From Amblyomma americanum (lineage: Eukaryota > Arthropoda > Arachnida > Ixodida > Ixodidae), in assembly GCF_052857255.1 (NCBI RefSeq), contig NC_135498.1:164358124-164422123 (forward strand): a stretch of DNA of 64,000 nucleotides. Reading direction: 5' to 3'. Shown in pieces: positions 1 to 10,689 of the stretch; positions within the stretch are counted from its first letter, which is position 1; each line of letters opens with the position of its first letter. The notes under the pieces were generated by a model. That model was given only the letters and a program-made list of their open reading frames with translations, did no database searches and was not told where the DNA came from. A program made the position numbers and the translations under genes.

Positions 1-737
1 CTCCGGCCCTCGGCACCATGACCGATAACCTCCGGGGGGACCCACCAGTGCTTCCAAGCGACCAACTATGCACTTATTTTCTCCCCTAACTTGCTCCACG
101 CCTACTGAGGAGGAGTGTTCAAGGCTGGACTGACCGGGCCACAAAACAAAAACGTGGCTTATGGTGAGATGACCCGGGCGACCTCCACCGGTATTCCACA
201 AAATCGACCGCTTTTGCACTGGTCAGGCTACGCACCCATACCTGGGCGTCCTACAATGACCGCTATGGCGGCGCGGTAAGCCGTGAGGCTGCCTCCCCCA
301 GGGCATCGCTTCCGAGGAGCCTGGCTGCCGTGAACCCCCTCGCGGACCTGGTCTCTCCGTAGCCAGAAACCGGCGCGTCGGTCGCCAGACGTGCACGCCC
401 CCGCTAGGGAGTCGAGTAGAATGTATTTGAAAACCTTTTGAACTTTGACACATGCCTTGCGAGCCTGATTTCTTGGGTCCAGCCCAGGTGTCTCACCAGG
501 ACTGCCTCCGCTCAGGCATCGGACCACACGAGTGCGTCTAGCCCTCACAGTCGCTTGGGAGTTGCTTCCATTCCCATGGGGTTTTGCATCCCCTAGACAT
601 TCGTTAAGTTGGGGCAACCTAAAAAACTGATAATTAATAAGCCCCTGTACATAAATTGTTGTGGGACGATAAAAAGAACGAAAATTGAGGTGTCCCTGCC
701 CGTAAAACGAAGTATAACGGGCTAAGCCCCTAGACAA
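1..737 (-). repeat. Unclassified repeat-like block with open minus frame
   Basis: The minus strand is open for about 170 codons (228-737) without an ATG at its head. The translation is basic and Arg/Gly-rich and shows no domain I recognise. The GC-rich composition ends abruptly near 740, where AT-rich sequence begins. It may be the 5' part of a retroelement, but I cannot name a family. Nothing else was found in this stretch. Confidence 0.25.
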
Positions 738-758
738 GGCGAACTACATACGCGTTGG

Positions 759-830
759 CAGTAAGTAGCCTAGTCATCTGCACGTTCGGCTTTGGAACGG
801 AAGGATGGTGGTTCGAATCCCGCAGTGCAC
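759..830 (+). repeat. tRNA-like SINE head remnant
   Basis: A B-box-like GTTCGAATCC lies at 811-820, and an A-box-like TAGCCTAGTC lies about 45 bp upstream (766-775), the spacing of a pol III tRNA promoter. The segment does not close into a good acceptor stem and the possible anticodon loop lacks the normal T33, so it is not a functional tRNA. A tRNA-derived SINE is the likeliest reading. The following 831-1237 holds only an unrecognised 88-codon ATG frame (956-1222). Confidence 0.4.
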
Positions 831-1237
831 AATAATTTTTCTTATTGCATTGACGTCATTTGATTGACAGCTATAGTGTGACAGATTTCACGCACAGATG
901 GACAACGATGAGCCATTAAAAGGCGTCTGCCTTAAAATCTACAAATTACCTTACCATGCATTGTTTTTCAGCCATGTCCAGCACACCGCAGCTGCTTCTT
1001 TCTTACATCGCAGAGGGAGAAAGAGAGAGAGAATTTCAGTACATAGAAGAAATCGCAGATTGTTGGGCGGGCTCTAATTCCTGGAGCCCATTGGATTTTG
1101 TCGCCACTCTTGCCCGGTTCATCAGCGAAAGCTGCTCCTCCGAATGTGAGGAGGAAAGCGCCGCTTCCCGGTCTTCAGTTGTTCGTTATGTTTATAGGTA
1201 TTTAACTTCCCAAAGCGACTAAGGCTATCAGAGACGC

Positions 1238-1400
1238 CGTAGTGAAGGGCTCCAAAAATTTATACCACATGGGGTTCATCCACATGCACTAAGATAGCAC
1301 AATACACGGGCCTCTAGGATTTCGCCGCCATAGAAATTCAACCACCCTGGACGGGATCGAGCTCTTAATTGCTGGGTTATAGATTCTTGAAACATGTGGA
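1238..1400 (-). repeat. Degraded tRNA-SINE copy, minus strand
   Basis: The order of motifs matches the other SINE copies here read in reverse: GAAGGGCTCC, then a diverged form of the ACCACCTGGGG body motif, then GCACGGGC, a TTTCGCC body segment and a GATCGAGCTC block that corresponds to the B box. It resembles the copies at 29215 and 22198 more than the Ruka-like copies at 48263 and 59719, so at least two related SINE subfamilies are present. It is heavily decayed. Confidence 0.5.
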
Positions 1401-1919
1401 TTGCTCTGGCTTGTCCATACCTTGAGGAAATGTTAGTCACGTAACGCAGAAAACGGAATGCGGATAGTACGAATTTGGAAACGTATAGCTGAATTTCAAT
1501 GGATTTACATGAGTATTTGATTCCAATTTCATCAACGACCCCTAGCACCCAGTTTCAAAACTTTTTTTTTTGCGGTTAGCCGTATAAATTCCTTGTAAAT
1601 TCTAGGTTTTCAAATATTCACTATAGAGCTTAAGAACTTTTCTGAATAAAGTTCCTGCGAATTTTGGGCGACCCGGAGTAAAAGCGCGCAGCAGCGGCTA
1701 GAGCGCCTTCGTTTCCAATATCCACATTGTGTCCTTTAGTCATTTTACTATGGGATTAACATCTGTGTCTTCTCAAGTTTTGAGCATTCTGGTGTCGTGT
1801 TTACAAGACCTTCCTCTGATATTGTCTGGACATGCATTCATGATTGAACTGCGCGAAAGAAACGGGGACCAAGAAGAAACACGTACACACACACAGCGCA
1901 GACTTCCAACTTTTAATTC

Positions 1920-2880
1920 GAAAAAACGCCTCGAGCATTCCTTTTATGCACACCTAATCACCACATGACACAGCCAGGAACCAACACAGCAGATAAGTTT
2001 AACAATTCAAAAACGCCTGGAGCATTCCTTTTATGCACACCTAATCACCACATGACACAGCCAGGAACCAACACAGCAGATAAGTTTAACAATTCGAAAA
2101 ACGCCTGGAGCATTCCTTTTATGCACACCTAATCACCACATGACACAGCCAGGAACCAACACAGAAGATAAGTTTAACAATTCAAAAACGCCTGGAGCAT
2201 TCCTTTTATGCACACCTAATCACCACATGACACAGCCAGGAACCAACACAGCAGATAAGTTTAACAATTCAAAAACGCCTGGAGCATTCCTTTTATGCAC
2301 ACCTAATCACCACATGACACAGCCAGGAACCAACACAGCAGATAAGTTTAACAATTCAAAAACGCCTGGAGCATTCCTTTTATGCACACCTAATCACCAC
2401 ATGACACAGCCAGGAACCAACACAGCAGATAAGTTTAACAATTCGAAAAACGCCTGGAGCATTCCTTTTATGCACACCTAATCACCACATGACACAGCCA
2501 GGAACCAACACAGCAGATAAGTTTAACAATTCAAAAACGCCTCGAGCATTCCTTTTATGCACACCTAATCACCACATGACACAGCCAGGAACCAACACAG
2601 CAGATAAGTTTAACAATTCAAAAACGCCTGGAGCATTCCTTTTATGCACACCTAATCACCACATGACACAGCCAGGAACCACCACAGCAGATAAGTTTAA
2701 CAATTCAAAAACGCCTGGAGCATTCCTTTTATGCACACATAATCACCACATGACACAGCCAGGAACCAACACAGCAGATAAGTTTAACAATTCAAAAACG
2801 CCTGGAGCATTCCTTTTATGCACACCTAATCACCACATGACACAGCCAGGAACCAACACAGCAGATAAGTTTAACAATTG
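1920..2880 (-). repeat. 87-bp tandem repeat, about 11 copies (PLE tail)
   Basis: The unit carrying ATGACACAGCCAGG recurs at 1965, 2052, 2140, 2227, 2314, 2401, 2489, 2576, 2663, 2750 and 2837. Spacing is 87 bp except for two 88-bp units that carry an extra A. Units are nearly identical. As 87 is a multiple of three, a plus-strand frame stays open as a 29-residue repeat, which is a by-product and not a gene. The array is the 3' part of the minus-strand PLE copy; the sister copy has only two units, so the array has expanded or contracted since the copies formed. Confidence 0.95.
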
Positions 2881-3321
2881 CGTAGATCCGAACTAGGGAC
2901 CCAATCTAAAAAACAATTTGTAAGCGTGTGCATGCATGCCTAAACACACTTGTTACAAAGATAAAAGGACAGAGGAGGAGGCAAGTGAACACCTGACATT
3001 GAAACTAAATGACACACGGCTGAACCATATAATACGAGCAAAAGAAAAAACTTAGTAATCAAGAAGCGATGTGACATGGGACCAACAGTAACAACAGTAA
3101 ACGATGAAGGTGCAAACACTAAAAAATAATCGAAAGGGCATAAAAGCGAAACCATATAAATGATACAAAACCAGAATACCAATGAGGTTAAAACCGAGAG
3201 TGAAGATGGAAACAACAAAAAAACAAAGGTAAAAGCGACGTAATGATGAATAAAAAGCTAAAACCGGGCTAAAACGTAAAAATGGAAGGAAACAACAAGT
3301 AACAAGAGTAAAGGTGCAGCG

Positions 3322-3986
3322 TTACAAAGGACAGTCTAGAGTTTTACCTTCTAAAAACGAGATTTCTTCATTTGAAAGCAGAATGGATGGAGTGCTCACG
3401 CAATTGTTCGTATTCTTTGCGATTAAGAAGTCCTCAATTATTTTTTCCATTTCTGTCTTTGTTCTAGCTGTAGCGAGGAACTTAGTACTTTCTAGAAACG
3501 GGTGGCAATCACTTTTTTTGCACTTCTTGCAATGTAAGGCTAAATTTCCTCCTGAATTGGTAGACAGGTTGCGAACGTGTTCAGCCGCCCTCTCATTAAA
3601 ACATCGCCCAGTTTGGCCGATGTACGTCTTCCCACAGGATAAAGGAACCTTATATATAACTGCTGTGGTACAGTCTGTGTACTTAAGGCTGTGATTTAAG
3701 GTGCATTTTTGCTTTCTATTGTCTCTGTTCATGATAGCACAGATTTTAGCGAGCTTACACGGCGCCGCAAACACAAGCTGGACACCGTATCTTCCTGTCA
3801 CTTTTTTAAATTGTGTGACACTCGGTGCACGTAAGGCATGACACACACAGGTTTTTGTTGTTCGGTCACTAGGCGGTTCGCACTCTTTATCCTCTGTAGC
3901 AAGCTTTCACAAACACAGGTTATCAGTTGCCGGGGATACCCAGCATCATACATTCTGTCAATCTGGAGCTTAAGACTTGAACTCAT
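3322..3986 (-). pseudogene. PLE RT C-terminus and GIY-YIG endonuclease, left copy
   Basis: Two overlapping minus frames together give the C-terminal part of a Penelope polyprotein. 3986-3798 holds the region after the RT core (ITCVCESLLQRI, then PYVHRVSHNLKK). After a one-base frame change near 3820, 3846-3322 continues with VTGRYGVQLVF and the endonuclease domain. GIY-YIG hallmarks are visible: AVIYKVPLSC, then KTYIGQTGR, then an ERAAEH helix and a CKKCKK zinc-ligand-like cluster before the end. The enzyme would nick target DNA for primed reverse transcription. The copy lacks the RT palm and is frameshifted, so it is dead. The identification as PLE, not as a host GIY-YIG nuclease, rests on the RT-side sequence and the tail repeats. 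Confidence 0.85.
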
Positions 3987-3990
3987 TTTA

Positions 3991-4450
3991 TGCTTACATG
4001 ACTAAAAAGAGCGATCGTTCACCTTGCCTGCCGTTCCGCCCTATGAACAGGGACAATAGAAAGCAAAAATGCACCTTAAATCACAGCCTTAAGTACACAG
4101 ACTGTACCACAGCAGTTATCTATCAGGTTCTTTTATCCTGTGGGAAGACGTACATCGGCCAAACTGGGCGATGTTTTAACGAGAGGGCGGCTGAACACGT
4201 TCGCAACCTGTCTACCAATTCAGGGGGATATTTACCCTTACATTGCAAGAAGTGCAAAAAAAGTGATTGCCACCCGTTTCTAGAAAGTACTAAGTTAATC
4301 GCTACAGCTAGAACAAATACAGAAAGGGAAATAATTGAGGCCTTCTTAATCGCAAAGAATACGAACAATTGCGTGAGCACTCCATCCATTCTGCTTTCAA
4401 ATGAAGAAATCTCGTTTTTAGAAGGTAAAACTTTAGACTGTCCTTTGTAA
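3991..4450 (+). pseudogene. PLE GIY-YIG endonuclease, right copy
   Basis: About 150 codons encode the same linker and GIY-YIG domain as the left copy: NRDNRKQKC, AVIYQVLLSC, KTYIGQTGR and the CKKCKK cluster. The frame is uninterrupted to the TAA at 4448-4450. It starts directly after the inversion junction and has no ATG of its own near the domain start, so it is a 5'-truncated fragment and not a complete gene. It differs from the left copy by a few substitutions and one lost codon, so the two copies are young relative to the LINEs around them. Confidence 0.85.
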
Positions 4451-4879
4451 CGCTGCACCTTTACTCTTGTTACTTGTTGTTTCCTTCCATTTTTACGTTT
4501 TAGCCCCGTTTTAGCTTTTTATTCATCATCGCGTCGCTTTTACCTTTGTTTTTTTTTTGTTTCCATTTTCACTCTCGGTTTTAACCTCGTTGGTATTCTG
4601 GTTTTGTATCCTTTATATGGTTTCGCTTTTATGCCCTTTCAATTATTTTTTAGTGTTTGCACCTTCATCGTTTACTGTTGTTACTGTTAGTCCCATGTCA
4701 CATCGCTTCTTGCTTACTAAGTTTTTTCTTTTGCTCGTATTATATGGTTCAGCCGTGTGTCATTTAGTTTCAATGTCAGGTGTTCACTTGCCTCCTCCTC
4801 TCTCCTTTTATCTTTGTAACAAGTGTGTTTAGGCATGCATGCACACGCTTACAAATTGTTTTTTATATTGGTTCTCTAG

Positions 4880-5065
4880 TTTGGATCTACCCAATTGTTA
4901 AACTTATCTGCTGTGTTGGTTCCTGGCTGTGTCATGTGGTGGTTAGGTGTGCATAAAAGGAATGCTCGAGGCGTTTTTCGAATTGTTAAACTTATCTGCT
5001 GTGTTGGTTCCTGGCTGTGTCATGTGGTGATTAGGTGTGCATAAAAGGAATGCTCGAGGCGTTTT
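4880..5065 (+). repeat. 87-bp PLE tail repeat, 2 copies
   Basis: Two units of the same 87-bp repeat seen at 1920-2880, in reverse complement. They are followed by the PLE terminal segment with a short TG run and GTTTCTTCTTGGTCCCCG. The two units match the outermost left-copy units in carrying CTCGAGGCG in place of CTCCAGGCG. Confidence 0.9.
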
Positions 5066-5404
5066 TTCGAATTAAAAGTTGGAAGTCTGCGCTGTGTGTG
5101 TGTGTACGTGTTTCTTCTTGGTCCCCGTTTCTTTCGCGCAGTTCAATCATGAACATAATCCACCAACTAGCCCGCCTCAAAACCCTTCTTGGACATGCAG
5201 TCCGGGAGTCCATAACAACACACGAGAACTTCTGGGAAACTATCGCCAAAGCAATCACCGCCTCCTCTGCCTGGGTGATTCTTTGCCATCGAAATGACGC
5301 CACACCGACTAATTTCCTGCGTGTCCGTGCAAGCTATGGTTGACGTCCCGTTTACCAGTCCTGTCTTGTCAACGTAATTTGCCTCTTCCATCCCGCCCCA
5401 TGTT

Positions 5405-5590
5405 CTCCTGATGGCGCTCATCACCGTACTGAGCCTGAGTACGCCCACTGCAGGGCAAAGACATTTCCTATGCCTCTCGAATTAACCCTCTCCTTTCCCA
5501 GCTGGGCCCACCATATACCTGCAATGTTCTTAATCTCATCCGCAATCTAACTGCCTGTCGCCCCCTGCTACGCTTGCCTTTCTGCTTTCC
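5405..5590 (-). mobile_element. RTE-like LINE 3' fragment
   Basis: Read on the minus strand this is the extreme 3' coding end of the abundant RTE-like LINE. The reverse-strand landmarks CCCACTGCAGGGCAAAG, TTAACCCTCTCCTTTCC, CTTAATCTCATCCGC and GCCCCCTGCTACGCTTGCC occur in the same order as in the copies at 7140 and 33140. The region 5177-5404 shows nothing I can name. Confidence 0.75.
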
Positions 5591-5594
5591 TTGT

Positions 5595-7139
5595 GAATTT
5601 CCGGGCGCATAATTCTCGGAATGGGCTACACCTCAATCTTGCTTGTATAATGGTCTGTCATGTCCTCTCGGTCCTCCGTAGACCAAAACTATTAGAGCCT
5701 CATCCTATGCACTCGTGTCGCTCACAGCACACGCATCCCCACTCCGGTTTCAACGGGAGGCAACTAGTCGCCTGTAATCCACAACTACGAAACTAAGTGG
5801 CTGAGATGGTTCCCGTTTGTACATTACTTCCGGCGCTTAATAATGGCGATTTTCAAGCATCACTAAGAAAACTGGCGATTTTTTCGAGCGATTCCTTACG
5901 CGCTCATAAGTATTACAAATTCAACTTCTTGTTTTTATGACTCTATTTTGACATTTTATTGCGGAGAAAATTCTTGCTACAGTTGGCCTTCAATCTAGAA
6001 CTCCCAGTAAGTGTCACTTCCTTTGATTTCTCATTCTAAAACTCAGTTCAGAGAGACCTTGACTTCTGCAGACATGTACAGCGAGAGGGGAAAATCGGCG
6101 CAGGGATGGATCGTTGTGCACGACGCGTCTTCCTCGGTGTGTTGTTCCGTCCCTTTTCGTAGCTTTGTTTTTCACCAACGGCTGGAGGTGTGTGGAATCT
6201 TAGTGCACAGCATTGCATCCCAACACTCTCAAATAAAGGTCGGCGAATTCACAAAGCGAGCACTAAGCAGACACATGTCACACAAAGCACTACCTTTGAG
6301 CAGCTGCAGGCAGGAAAAGTACAACCAATGAAAGCTACTCTCCCATTGAACACAGTGAAGAGCACAGCATTGACTAACTGACTAACAAAAAAGACAACAA
6401 GTGTTGCAAAAATTGGTATACTCCTAGCAGGGTGTGTCGGAGTATCATTGTACATGTGTGTATATTGGGAAATTAAAAAAAAACTATACGTTTAATGTGA
6501 GCATCTCCTCAAAAGCAGTGAGACCTTCTAGGATGGCTGAATTGCATACTTACACATTACACGCTGGCTATTGCGTTACAAATCATGCGAAGAGGTGTTA
6601 TAAATCACCACTACAATTCATATACCCATCAGAAGTAATTAAAAACGCCAGAACTTAGAAAAAGGCCACGGAAGCGCGACAAGCTCACTAAACAGGCATA
6701 GAGAAGTAGTTCTCCATTCTATATACACCGTAAATGCGGCTGTCAGTTAAATCTAGTGACCGCTGCAGGTCGAGCTCGAAAAGCGCCCCTAATTGCAAAC
6801 TTATAATTGCAGAAATGTGTAGGAACTGCACATGACGCTTCATAAAAATTATAAAGAAAAGTATTCAAGCAGTATTCTGCGTCATTTACTTTCTGTGGCC
6901 TTCTGTTTGGACGAAACGATTGATTTTTAGCAAAACAATGAGTAGAAACCATCGAAAGATAAAATATGGCATGGACTGACATTTACAGAATGCGTTACTG
7001 TACTTAGAAGTTAATATTTGCTGACTAGGTAGAAACACGCAGTCTATGTCTGTTGCATGTACTATCTCTTACAACATTTTATTTAGAGTGAGGAAGGAGC
7101 GCCTTGGCCCTTTTTGTATAGATTTTCTCGTAACATTTC
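5595..7139. other. No recognisable feature
   Basis: AT-rich sequence with scattered short frames below 110 codons, none with a recognisable domain, splice pattern or repeat signature. I see no tRNA-like promoter or tandem array. Confidence 0.5.
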
Positions 7140-8275
7140 GATGCTGTTCATCATCATCATAAGCGTCAGCCTTACTCCGCCCCTTGCAAGACAAAGGCTT
7201 CTCCGATATCTCAACAATTAACTGTAAGCTGTGCTAGATGCAGCCGATTTATGCCTGCAAACTTTTTCATCTTTTCCGTCCACCTGACTTTCTGCCGCCC
7301 CCTGCAACGCTTACTTTTTCTTGGTATCCAGTCTGTTGCAATTAAAGACCATGTGTTATCTTGCCTCCGCATTATATCACCTCTAAAGGCCATTTCTTCT
7401 GGATTTCACCTAGGATTCCATTAACCCACATTTGTCCCCTGACACATTCAGCCCTGTTCCAGTCTCTTAACGTTACATCTATTACTTGCTTTATTTACCT
7501 TTCCATAGCTCACTGCGTTATCCACCGTTTATGGTGAACATTTTTTGTTAGCCTCCAAGTTTCTTGCCCATCTGTGAGTGCCGGTAACAAATAGCTGTTA
7601 TACACTTCTTTTCAGTGGTAGTGTTAAACTGCCGTTCATCATCTAAGAGAACATACGAAATGAAATCCGCCCCATTCTTATTTTCTAGTTATTCCTCTCT
7701 CGGGATCCGCATCTGCGGTCACCACCCGCCCACAAGACACGTATGCCCTTACCACTTCCAGCCTGTCGCTATCAAATGTAATCAGCTATTCCTTCCGAGA
7801 CTGTTGAATGTTACTTTCGTTTTCTGCATGCGAATTTTTACCCTGGGGTTCTGCTCTGCATGTTTGAATCATTTATCATTCTTTGAATTTGATCCCGTGA
7901 GAGATTTATAAAGACAATGTCATGGGCGAATCGAAGATTACAAAGGTATCCTCCATTAACTGTTACCGCCAGCTGCTCCCAGTTGAGGTCTCAGAACACC
8001 TCCTGTAAAAAGGCGGCGAATAGCATTGGCGACATCGTTTTTCCCTGCCAGGCACCCTTCCTTATCGCAACTTTATTGCTGACTTCACGGAAGACTACGG
8101 TGGCTGTGGAGTAGTTATACGTATGTTCTAGTATTTTTATATAATGCTCGTATACGCCCTGATTCCGTAATGCCTACATGACTGCTGAAGTTTCGACGGA
8201 GACAAATGCTTTCTCGTAATCTATGAAAGATATATTTAAAGGTTGGTTGTATTCTGCGCATTTATTTATCCACTG
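7140..8275 (-). mobile_element. RTE-like LINE, 3' half, minus strand
   Basis: A decayed minus-strand copy running from the 3' tail (ATCATCATCAT near 7150) through the C-terminal region and RT domain. On the minus strand RT landmarks can be followed, including the stretch that reads YEKAF in intact copies (complement near 8210-8235). Many stops and frameshifts are present. The copy continues after interruptions at 9471-9866 and 10690-11020, so together these are the remains of one insertion about 2 kb long before nesting. Confidence 0.8.
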
Positions 8276-8283
8276 ATTGATTG

Positions 8284-9475
8284 ATATGCGCAGAATAGAA
8301 CCAGACCCTATATTTAGCATTCATTGATTACGAGAAAGCATTTGATTCAGTAGAAAATTCAGCAGTCATACAGTCATTGAGGAATTAGGGTTTGGAATAG
8401 CCTTATGTCAAGATACTGAAAGATATATATAGAAACGGCAGAGCTACCATCGTCCTGCATTAATTATCAATAAAATTCCAATAAGGAACGGCGTCATGCA
8501 AGGCGACATGGTCTCGCCAATACTATTCACCGCGTGTTTACAGGAGGTATTCCGAGGCCTGAATTGGGAACAGTTGGGGATAAAAGTTAACAAAGAATAC
8601 CTAACCACTCTGTTTTTTGCTCATGACAATGCCTTGCTGAGCCACTCAGAAGGTGAACTGCAAATCATGATCAATGACCAAGCAGTGCAGAACGGTGGCT
8701 CTCAAAATTAGCATGCAGAACACCAAAGTAATGCTCAAAGGTCTAGAAAGGGAACAGCAGTTCACAATTGGCAGTCAGGTAGTGGAAGTGGTAAAGGAAT
8801 ACTTAGTGCAAGGAGTGACAGCTGGTCGGATCACGAGAGGGAAATAACTATAAAGATAAGAGTGGGGTGGAGCGCATATGGCAGGTTCCCTCAGATATAA
8901 AATGGCTGTTTACCAATATCCCTGAAGAGAACAGTGTACAATAGCTGTATGTTACCGGTTACCGGTACTCATCTACGGGCCAGAAACATGGATGCTAACG
9001 GAAAGGGTTCAGCTTAAGGACAAGGCAGCGAGGCACGGAAAGAAAAATTATAGGCGTAACGTTTAGAGACCGGAAGTCGGCGTGACATGCTAGCCGAAAT
9101 CATGAGGAAGAAATGGGCTTGGGCAGGGCATGTAATGCTAATTAAAAATAACCGCTGGTTACTAAGATTAACGGACAAAATTCCAAGAAGAAGGTTAGGT
9201 GAACGGATGAGATGAAGAAGAGCAAGGTTCCGGGCTAATTGGTAATGCATTTAGGGGAGAAACAGCGTTGAGTTGTGAGTCAGCGCTCGTGTGTGTCCGT
9301 TCTTCGTGTGTCCGTCTTTCATTGCGCTGTTTCTCCCCCGAGATGAAGAAGTTTGCAGGCATAGGGTGGGCGCAGCTGTCAAAGGACAGGGTTAATAGGA
9401 GAAACATATGGAGAGGAGTTTGCCCTAAAGTCGGTGTAGTCAGGCTCATGATGACGATGATGATGATGATGAGAG
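8284..9475 (+). mobile_element. RTE-like LINE, 5'-truncated, nested plus-strand copy
   Basis: A plus-strand copy of the same LINE family inserted into the minus-strand copy. It starts within the RT domain (TTCATTGATTACGAGAAAGC near 8320) and runs to the family tail TGATGATGATGATGAG at about 9470. The RT box is degenerate: an ORF at 8496-8711 reads QGDMVSPILF and then FAHDNAL, where the catalytic FADD should be, so the second Asp environment is lost. Stops and frameshifts are numerous. The host copy resumes immediately after the tail. Confidence 0.8.
9221..9339. mobile_element. 119-bp PLE-derived insertion with 12-bp target duplication
   Basis: The 12-mer GAGATGAAGAAG occurs at 9209-9220 and again at 9340-9351, and the intervening 119 bp interrupt otherwise continuous LINE sequence. 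The insert has a perfect 14-bp inverted repeat (9254-9267 with 9325-9338, GGGGAGAAACAGCG). It carries a GGGCTAATTGGT motif followed by ATGCAT, and on the minus strand GAAGAACGGACACACACG then GCGCTGACTCACAAC. These correspond in order to the terminal segment of the PLE at 5066-5176, so the insert is read as a minimal PLE terminus. Confidence 0.7.
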
Positions 9476-9866
9476 TGTGAATATGGTTTATTGTCAAGTA
9501 TCCTTTACGAAATCTTGCCTGATCATTTACTTGATTGAAATCGATCGTTGTGCTGATTGTACTAGCGTGTAATTTAGTGAATGCCTTGTTTCCAACGGAC
9601 AGTAAGCTGTTAGGTCTGTAATTTATGTACTCCTTGGCGTCTCTTTTTTATGTATTAAGATGAGGTTAGTGGTTTTTCAATCTTCTGTTACGCTCGAGGT
9701 CAGAAAACATTGCGCATAAAGGGTGGCTAGTTTTTCTACCACAATCTCCCCTCCGTCCTCCAACAGATTTCTTGTAACCTGATTCTCTCCTGCTGCTTTG
9801 CCCCTTGCATTGCTCTTAAGGCTTTGTTCACTACTTCATTGGTCACTGGCGGTATGCCAAATATGC
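9471..9866 (-). mobile_element. RTE-like LINE, continuation of minus-strand copy
   Basis: AGTGTGAATATGGTTTATTG resumes the minus-strand LINE exactly where the nested plus copy ends. Reverse-strand landmarks ACGGACAGTAAGCTG, GTTACGCTCGAGGTC and CCTGCTGCTTTGCCCCTTGC follow in family order, covering the region N-terminal to the RT core. It stops near 9866 where another insertion begins. Confidence 0.75.
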
Positions 9867-10680
9867 CAGAATAAATACGCTTTAAAGAATATACATATCT
9901 AAGTGCTAGTGCAGAAGAAAGTAATATGGAGCAATTGAGAATGTTTCATATTTGGAACACACTCAAGCACTTCTCCTCAAAAATAATAAATTAAAAGCTA
10001 CTGATATACATAGCTACTAGTTAGTTAGATGCTATAAACGACCAATTAATGGGAAAATTGAGGCATTCCTAACAGAGCCAACCTAAAGAACACACACAGC
10101 GTCTACCTCTCTCGTCATCAGGTACCCTGGAATATTCCCTTTTCGCGTACATACTACGGCCAACACAGAATCGCGCACACGTTACCAGGCATTCGTAACC
10201 GCTTCCACTCGAAAGGTGTGGATGTGGAAAGGCTTAAAGACTACCGCATTTTGCAGATATTCTTATGGCATAGTGAACATTTGGGACACTAATGAAAATA
10301 ATCAATGTAGATAAGTTTTCACTTGATTATAATTATTAGTGTTTTCGGTTTAGACAAATGCGTAGCTTCTGTATCACTCTCTTCCAAGTATAATTTGTTA
10401 ATCTTCATTTTTAGAGGAAGAAAATTTTTTGAAACGATTACTGTCCTTTGCCTTGCACATTTACAATTTTCATACTTTGAAATTTGTTGTCTTGTATTGA
10501 GTATTTTTAGCTCTTGATATCTATAGCTTTTTCTGTAATCTTGCAACGTGAAATATGCAAGCTCTTACTGTTGCCTGTGCGGGGACTGCGGGGATGGAAC
10601 GCTGTCAAGCTGTGTTAAAAGAGCTTTTTCTCCACCCTCCCTTTTGATTTTGTTTGAAATAAAAACCTCTTCTATTCTGT
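9867..10680 (+). mobile_element. CR1/Jockey-like LINE 3' end, nested
   Basis: This block separates two parts of the minus-strand RTE-like LINE. On the plus strand one frame near 10130-10280 reads WNIPFSRTYYGQHRIAHTLP and then GIRNRFHSKGVDVERL, matching the C-terminal RTxYG...lP.llN motif of CR1/Jockey-type ORF2 proteins. It then stops and is followed by a 3' UTR ending in GAAATAAAAACC at about 10667. The outer left boundary is approximate, and the first 200 bp are not assigned to a domain. Confidence 0.55.
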
Positions 10681-10689
10681 TAAGTTCTC

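Larger units (their letters stand above)
1837..5176. mobile_element. Penelope-like element pair, head-to-head inverted
   Basis: Two partial copies of the same element diverge from a junction near 3968-3990. The left copy (1837-3968) reads on the minus strand, the right copy (3990-5176) on the plus strand. Each contains the GIY-YIG endonuclease region typical of Penelope-like elements, a conserved T-rich 3' region, a block of 87-bp tandem repeats and a terminal segment that starts with GTTCAATCATGAA (5141-5153) or its reverse complement at 1837-1849. Both lack the reverse transcriptase core, so both are 5'-truncated. Inverted truncated copies are a known outcome of Penelope insertion. The right end extends further, through a CCAACTAGCCCG motif at about 5161-5173 that is absent on the left. 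Flanking target duplications were not found. Confidence 0.85.

Noticed and set aside
759..830. Functional tRNA gene
   Set aside because: The B box is good, but the acceptor stem does not pair and the anticodon loop is abnormal.
1920..2880. CRISPR-like regular repeat
   Set aside because: Units are directly adjacent with no unique spacers and the genome is eukaryotic.
2140..2896. Repeat protein of 29-residue units
   Set aside because: 87 bp is divisible by three, so the array stays open by arithmetic; two 88-bp units break the frame, and the array is the non-coding tail of the PLE in the opposite sense.
2940..3218. Hydrophobic frame of about 92 codons conserved between both PLE arms (also 4557-4832)
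   Set aside because: The left frame starts with TTG, the region is the T-rich 3' part of the element, and the similarity follows from recent common origin; coding selection is not shown.
1837..5176. Hammerhead ribozyme in the PLE terminal repeats
   Set aside because: PLEs often carry one, but I could not find the conserved CUGAUGA and GAAA cores on either strand of the terminal segments.
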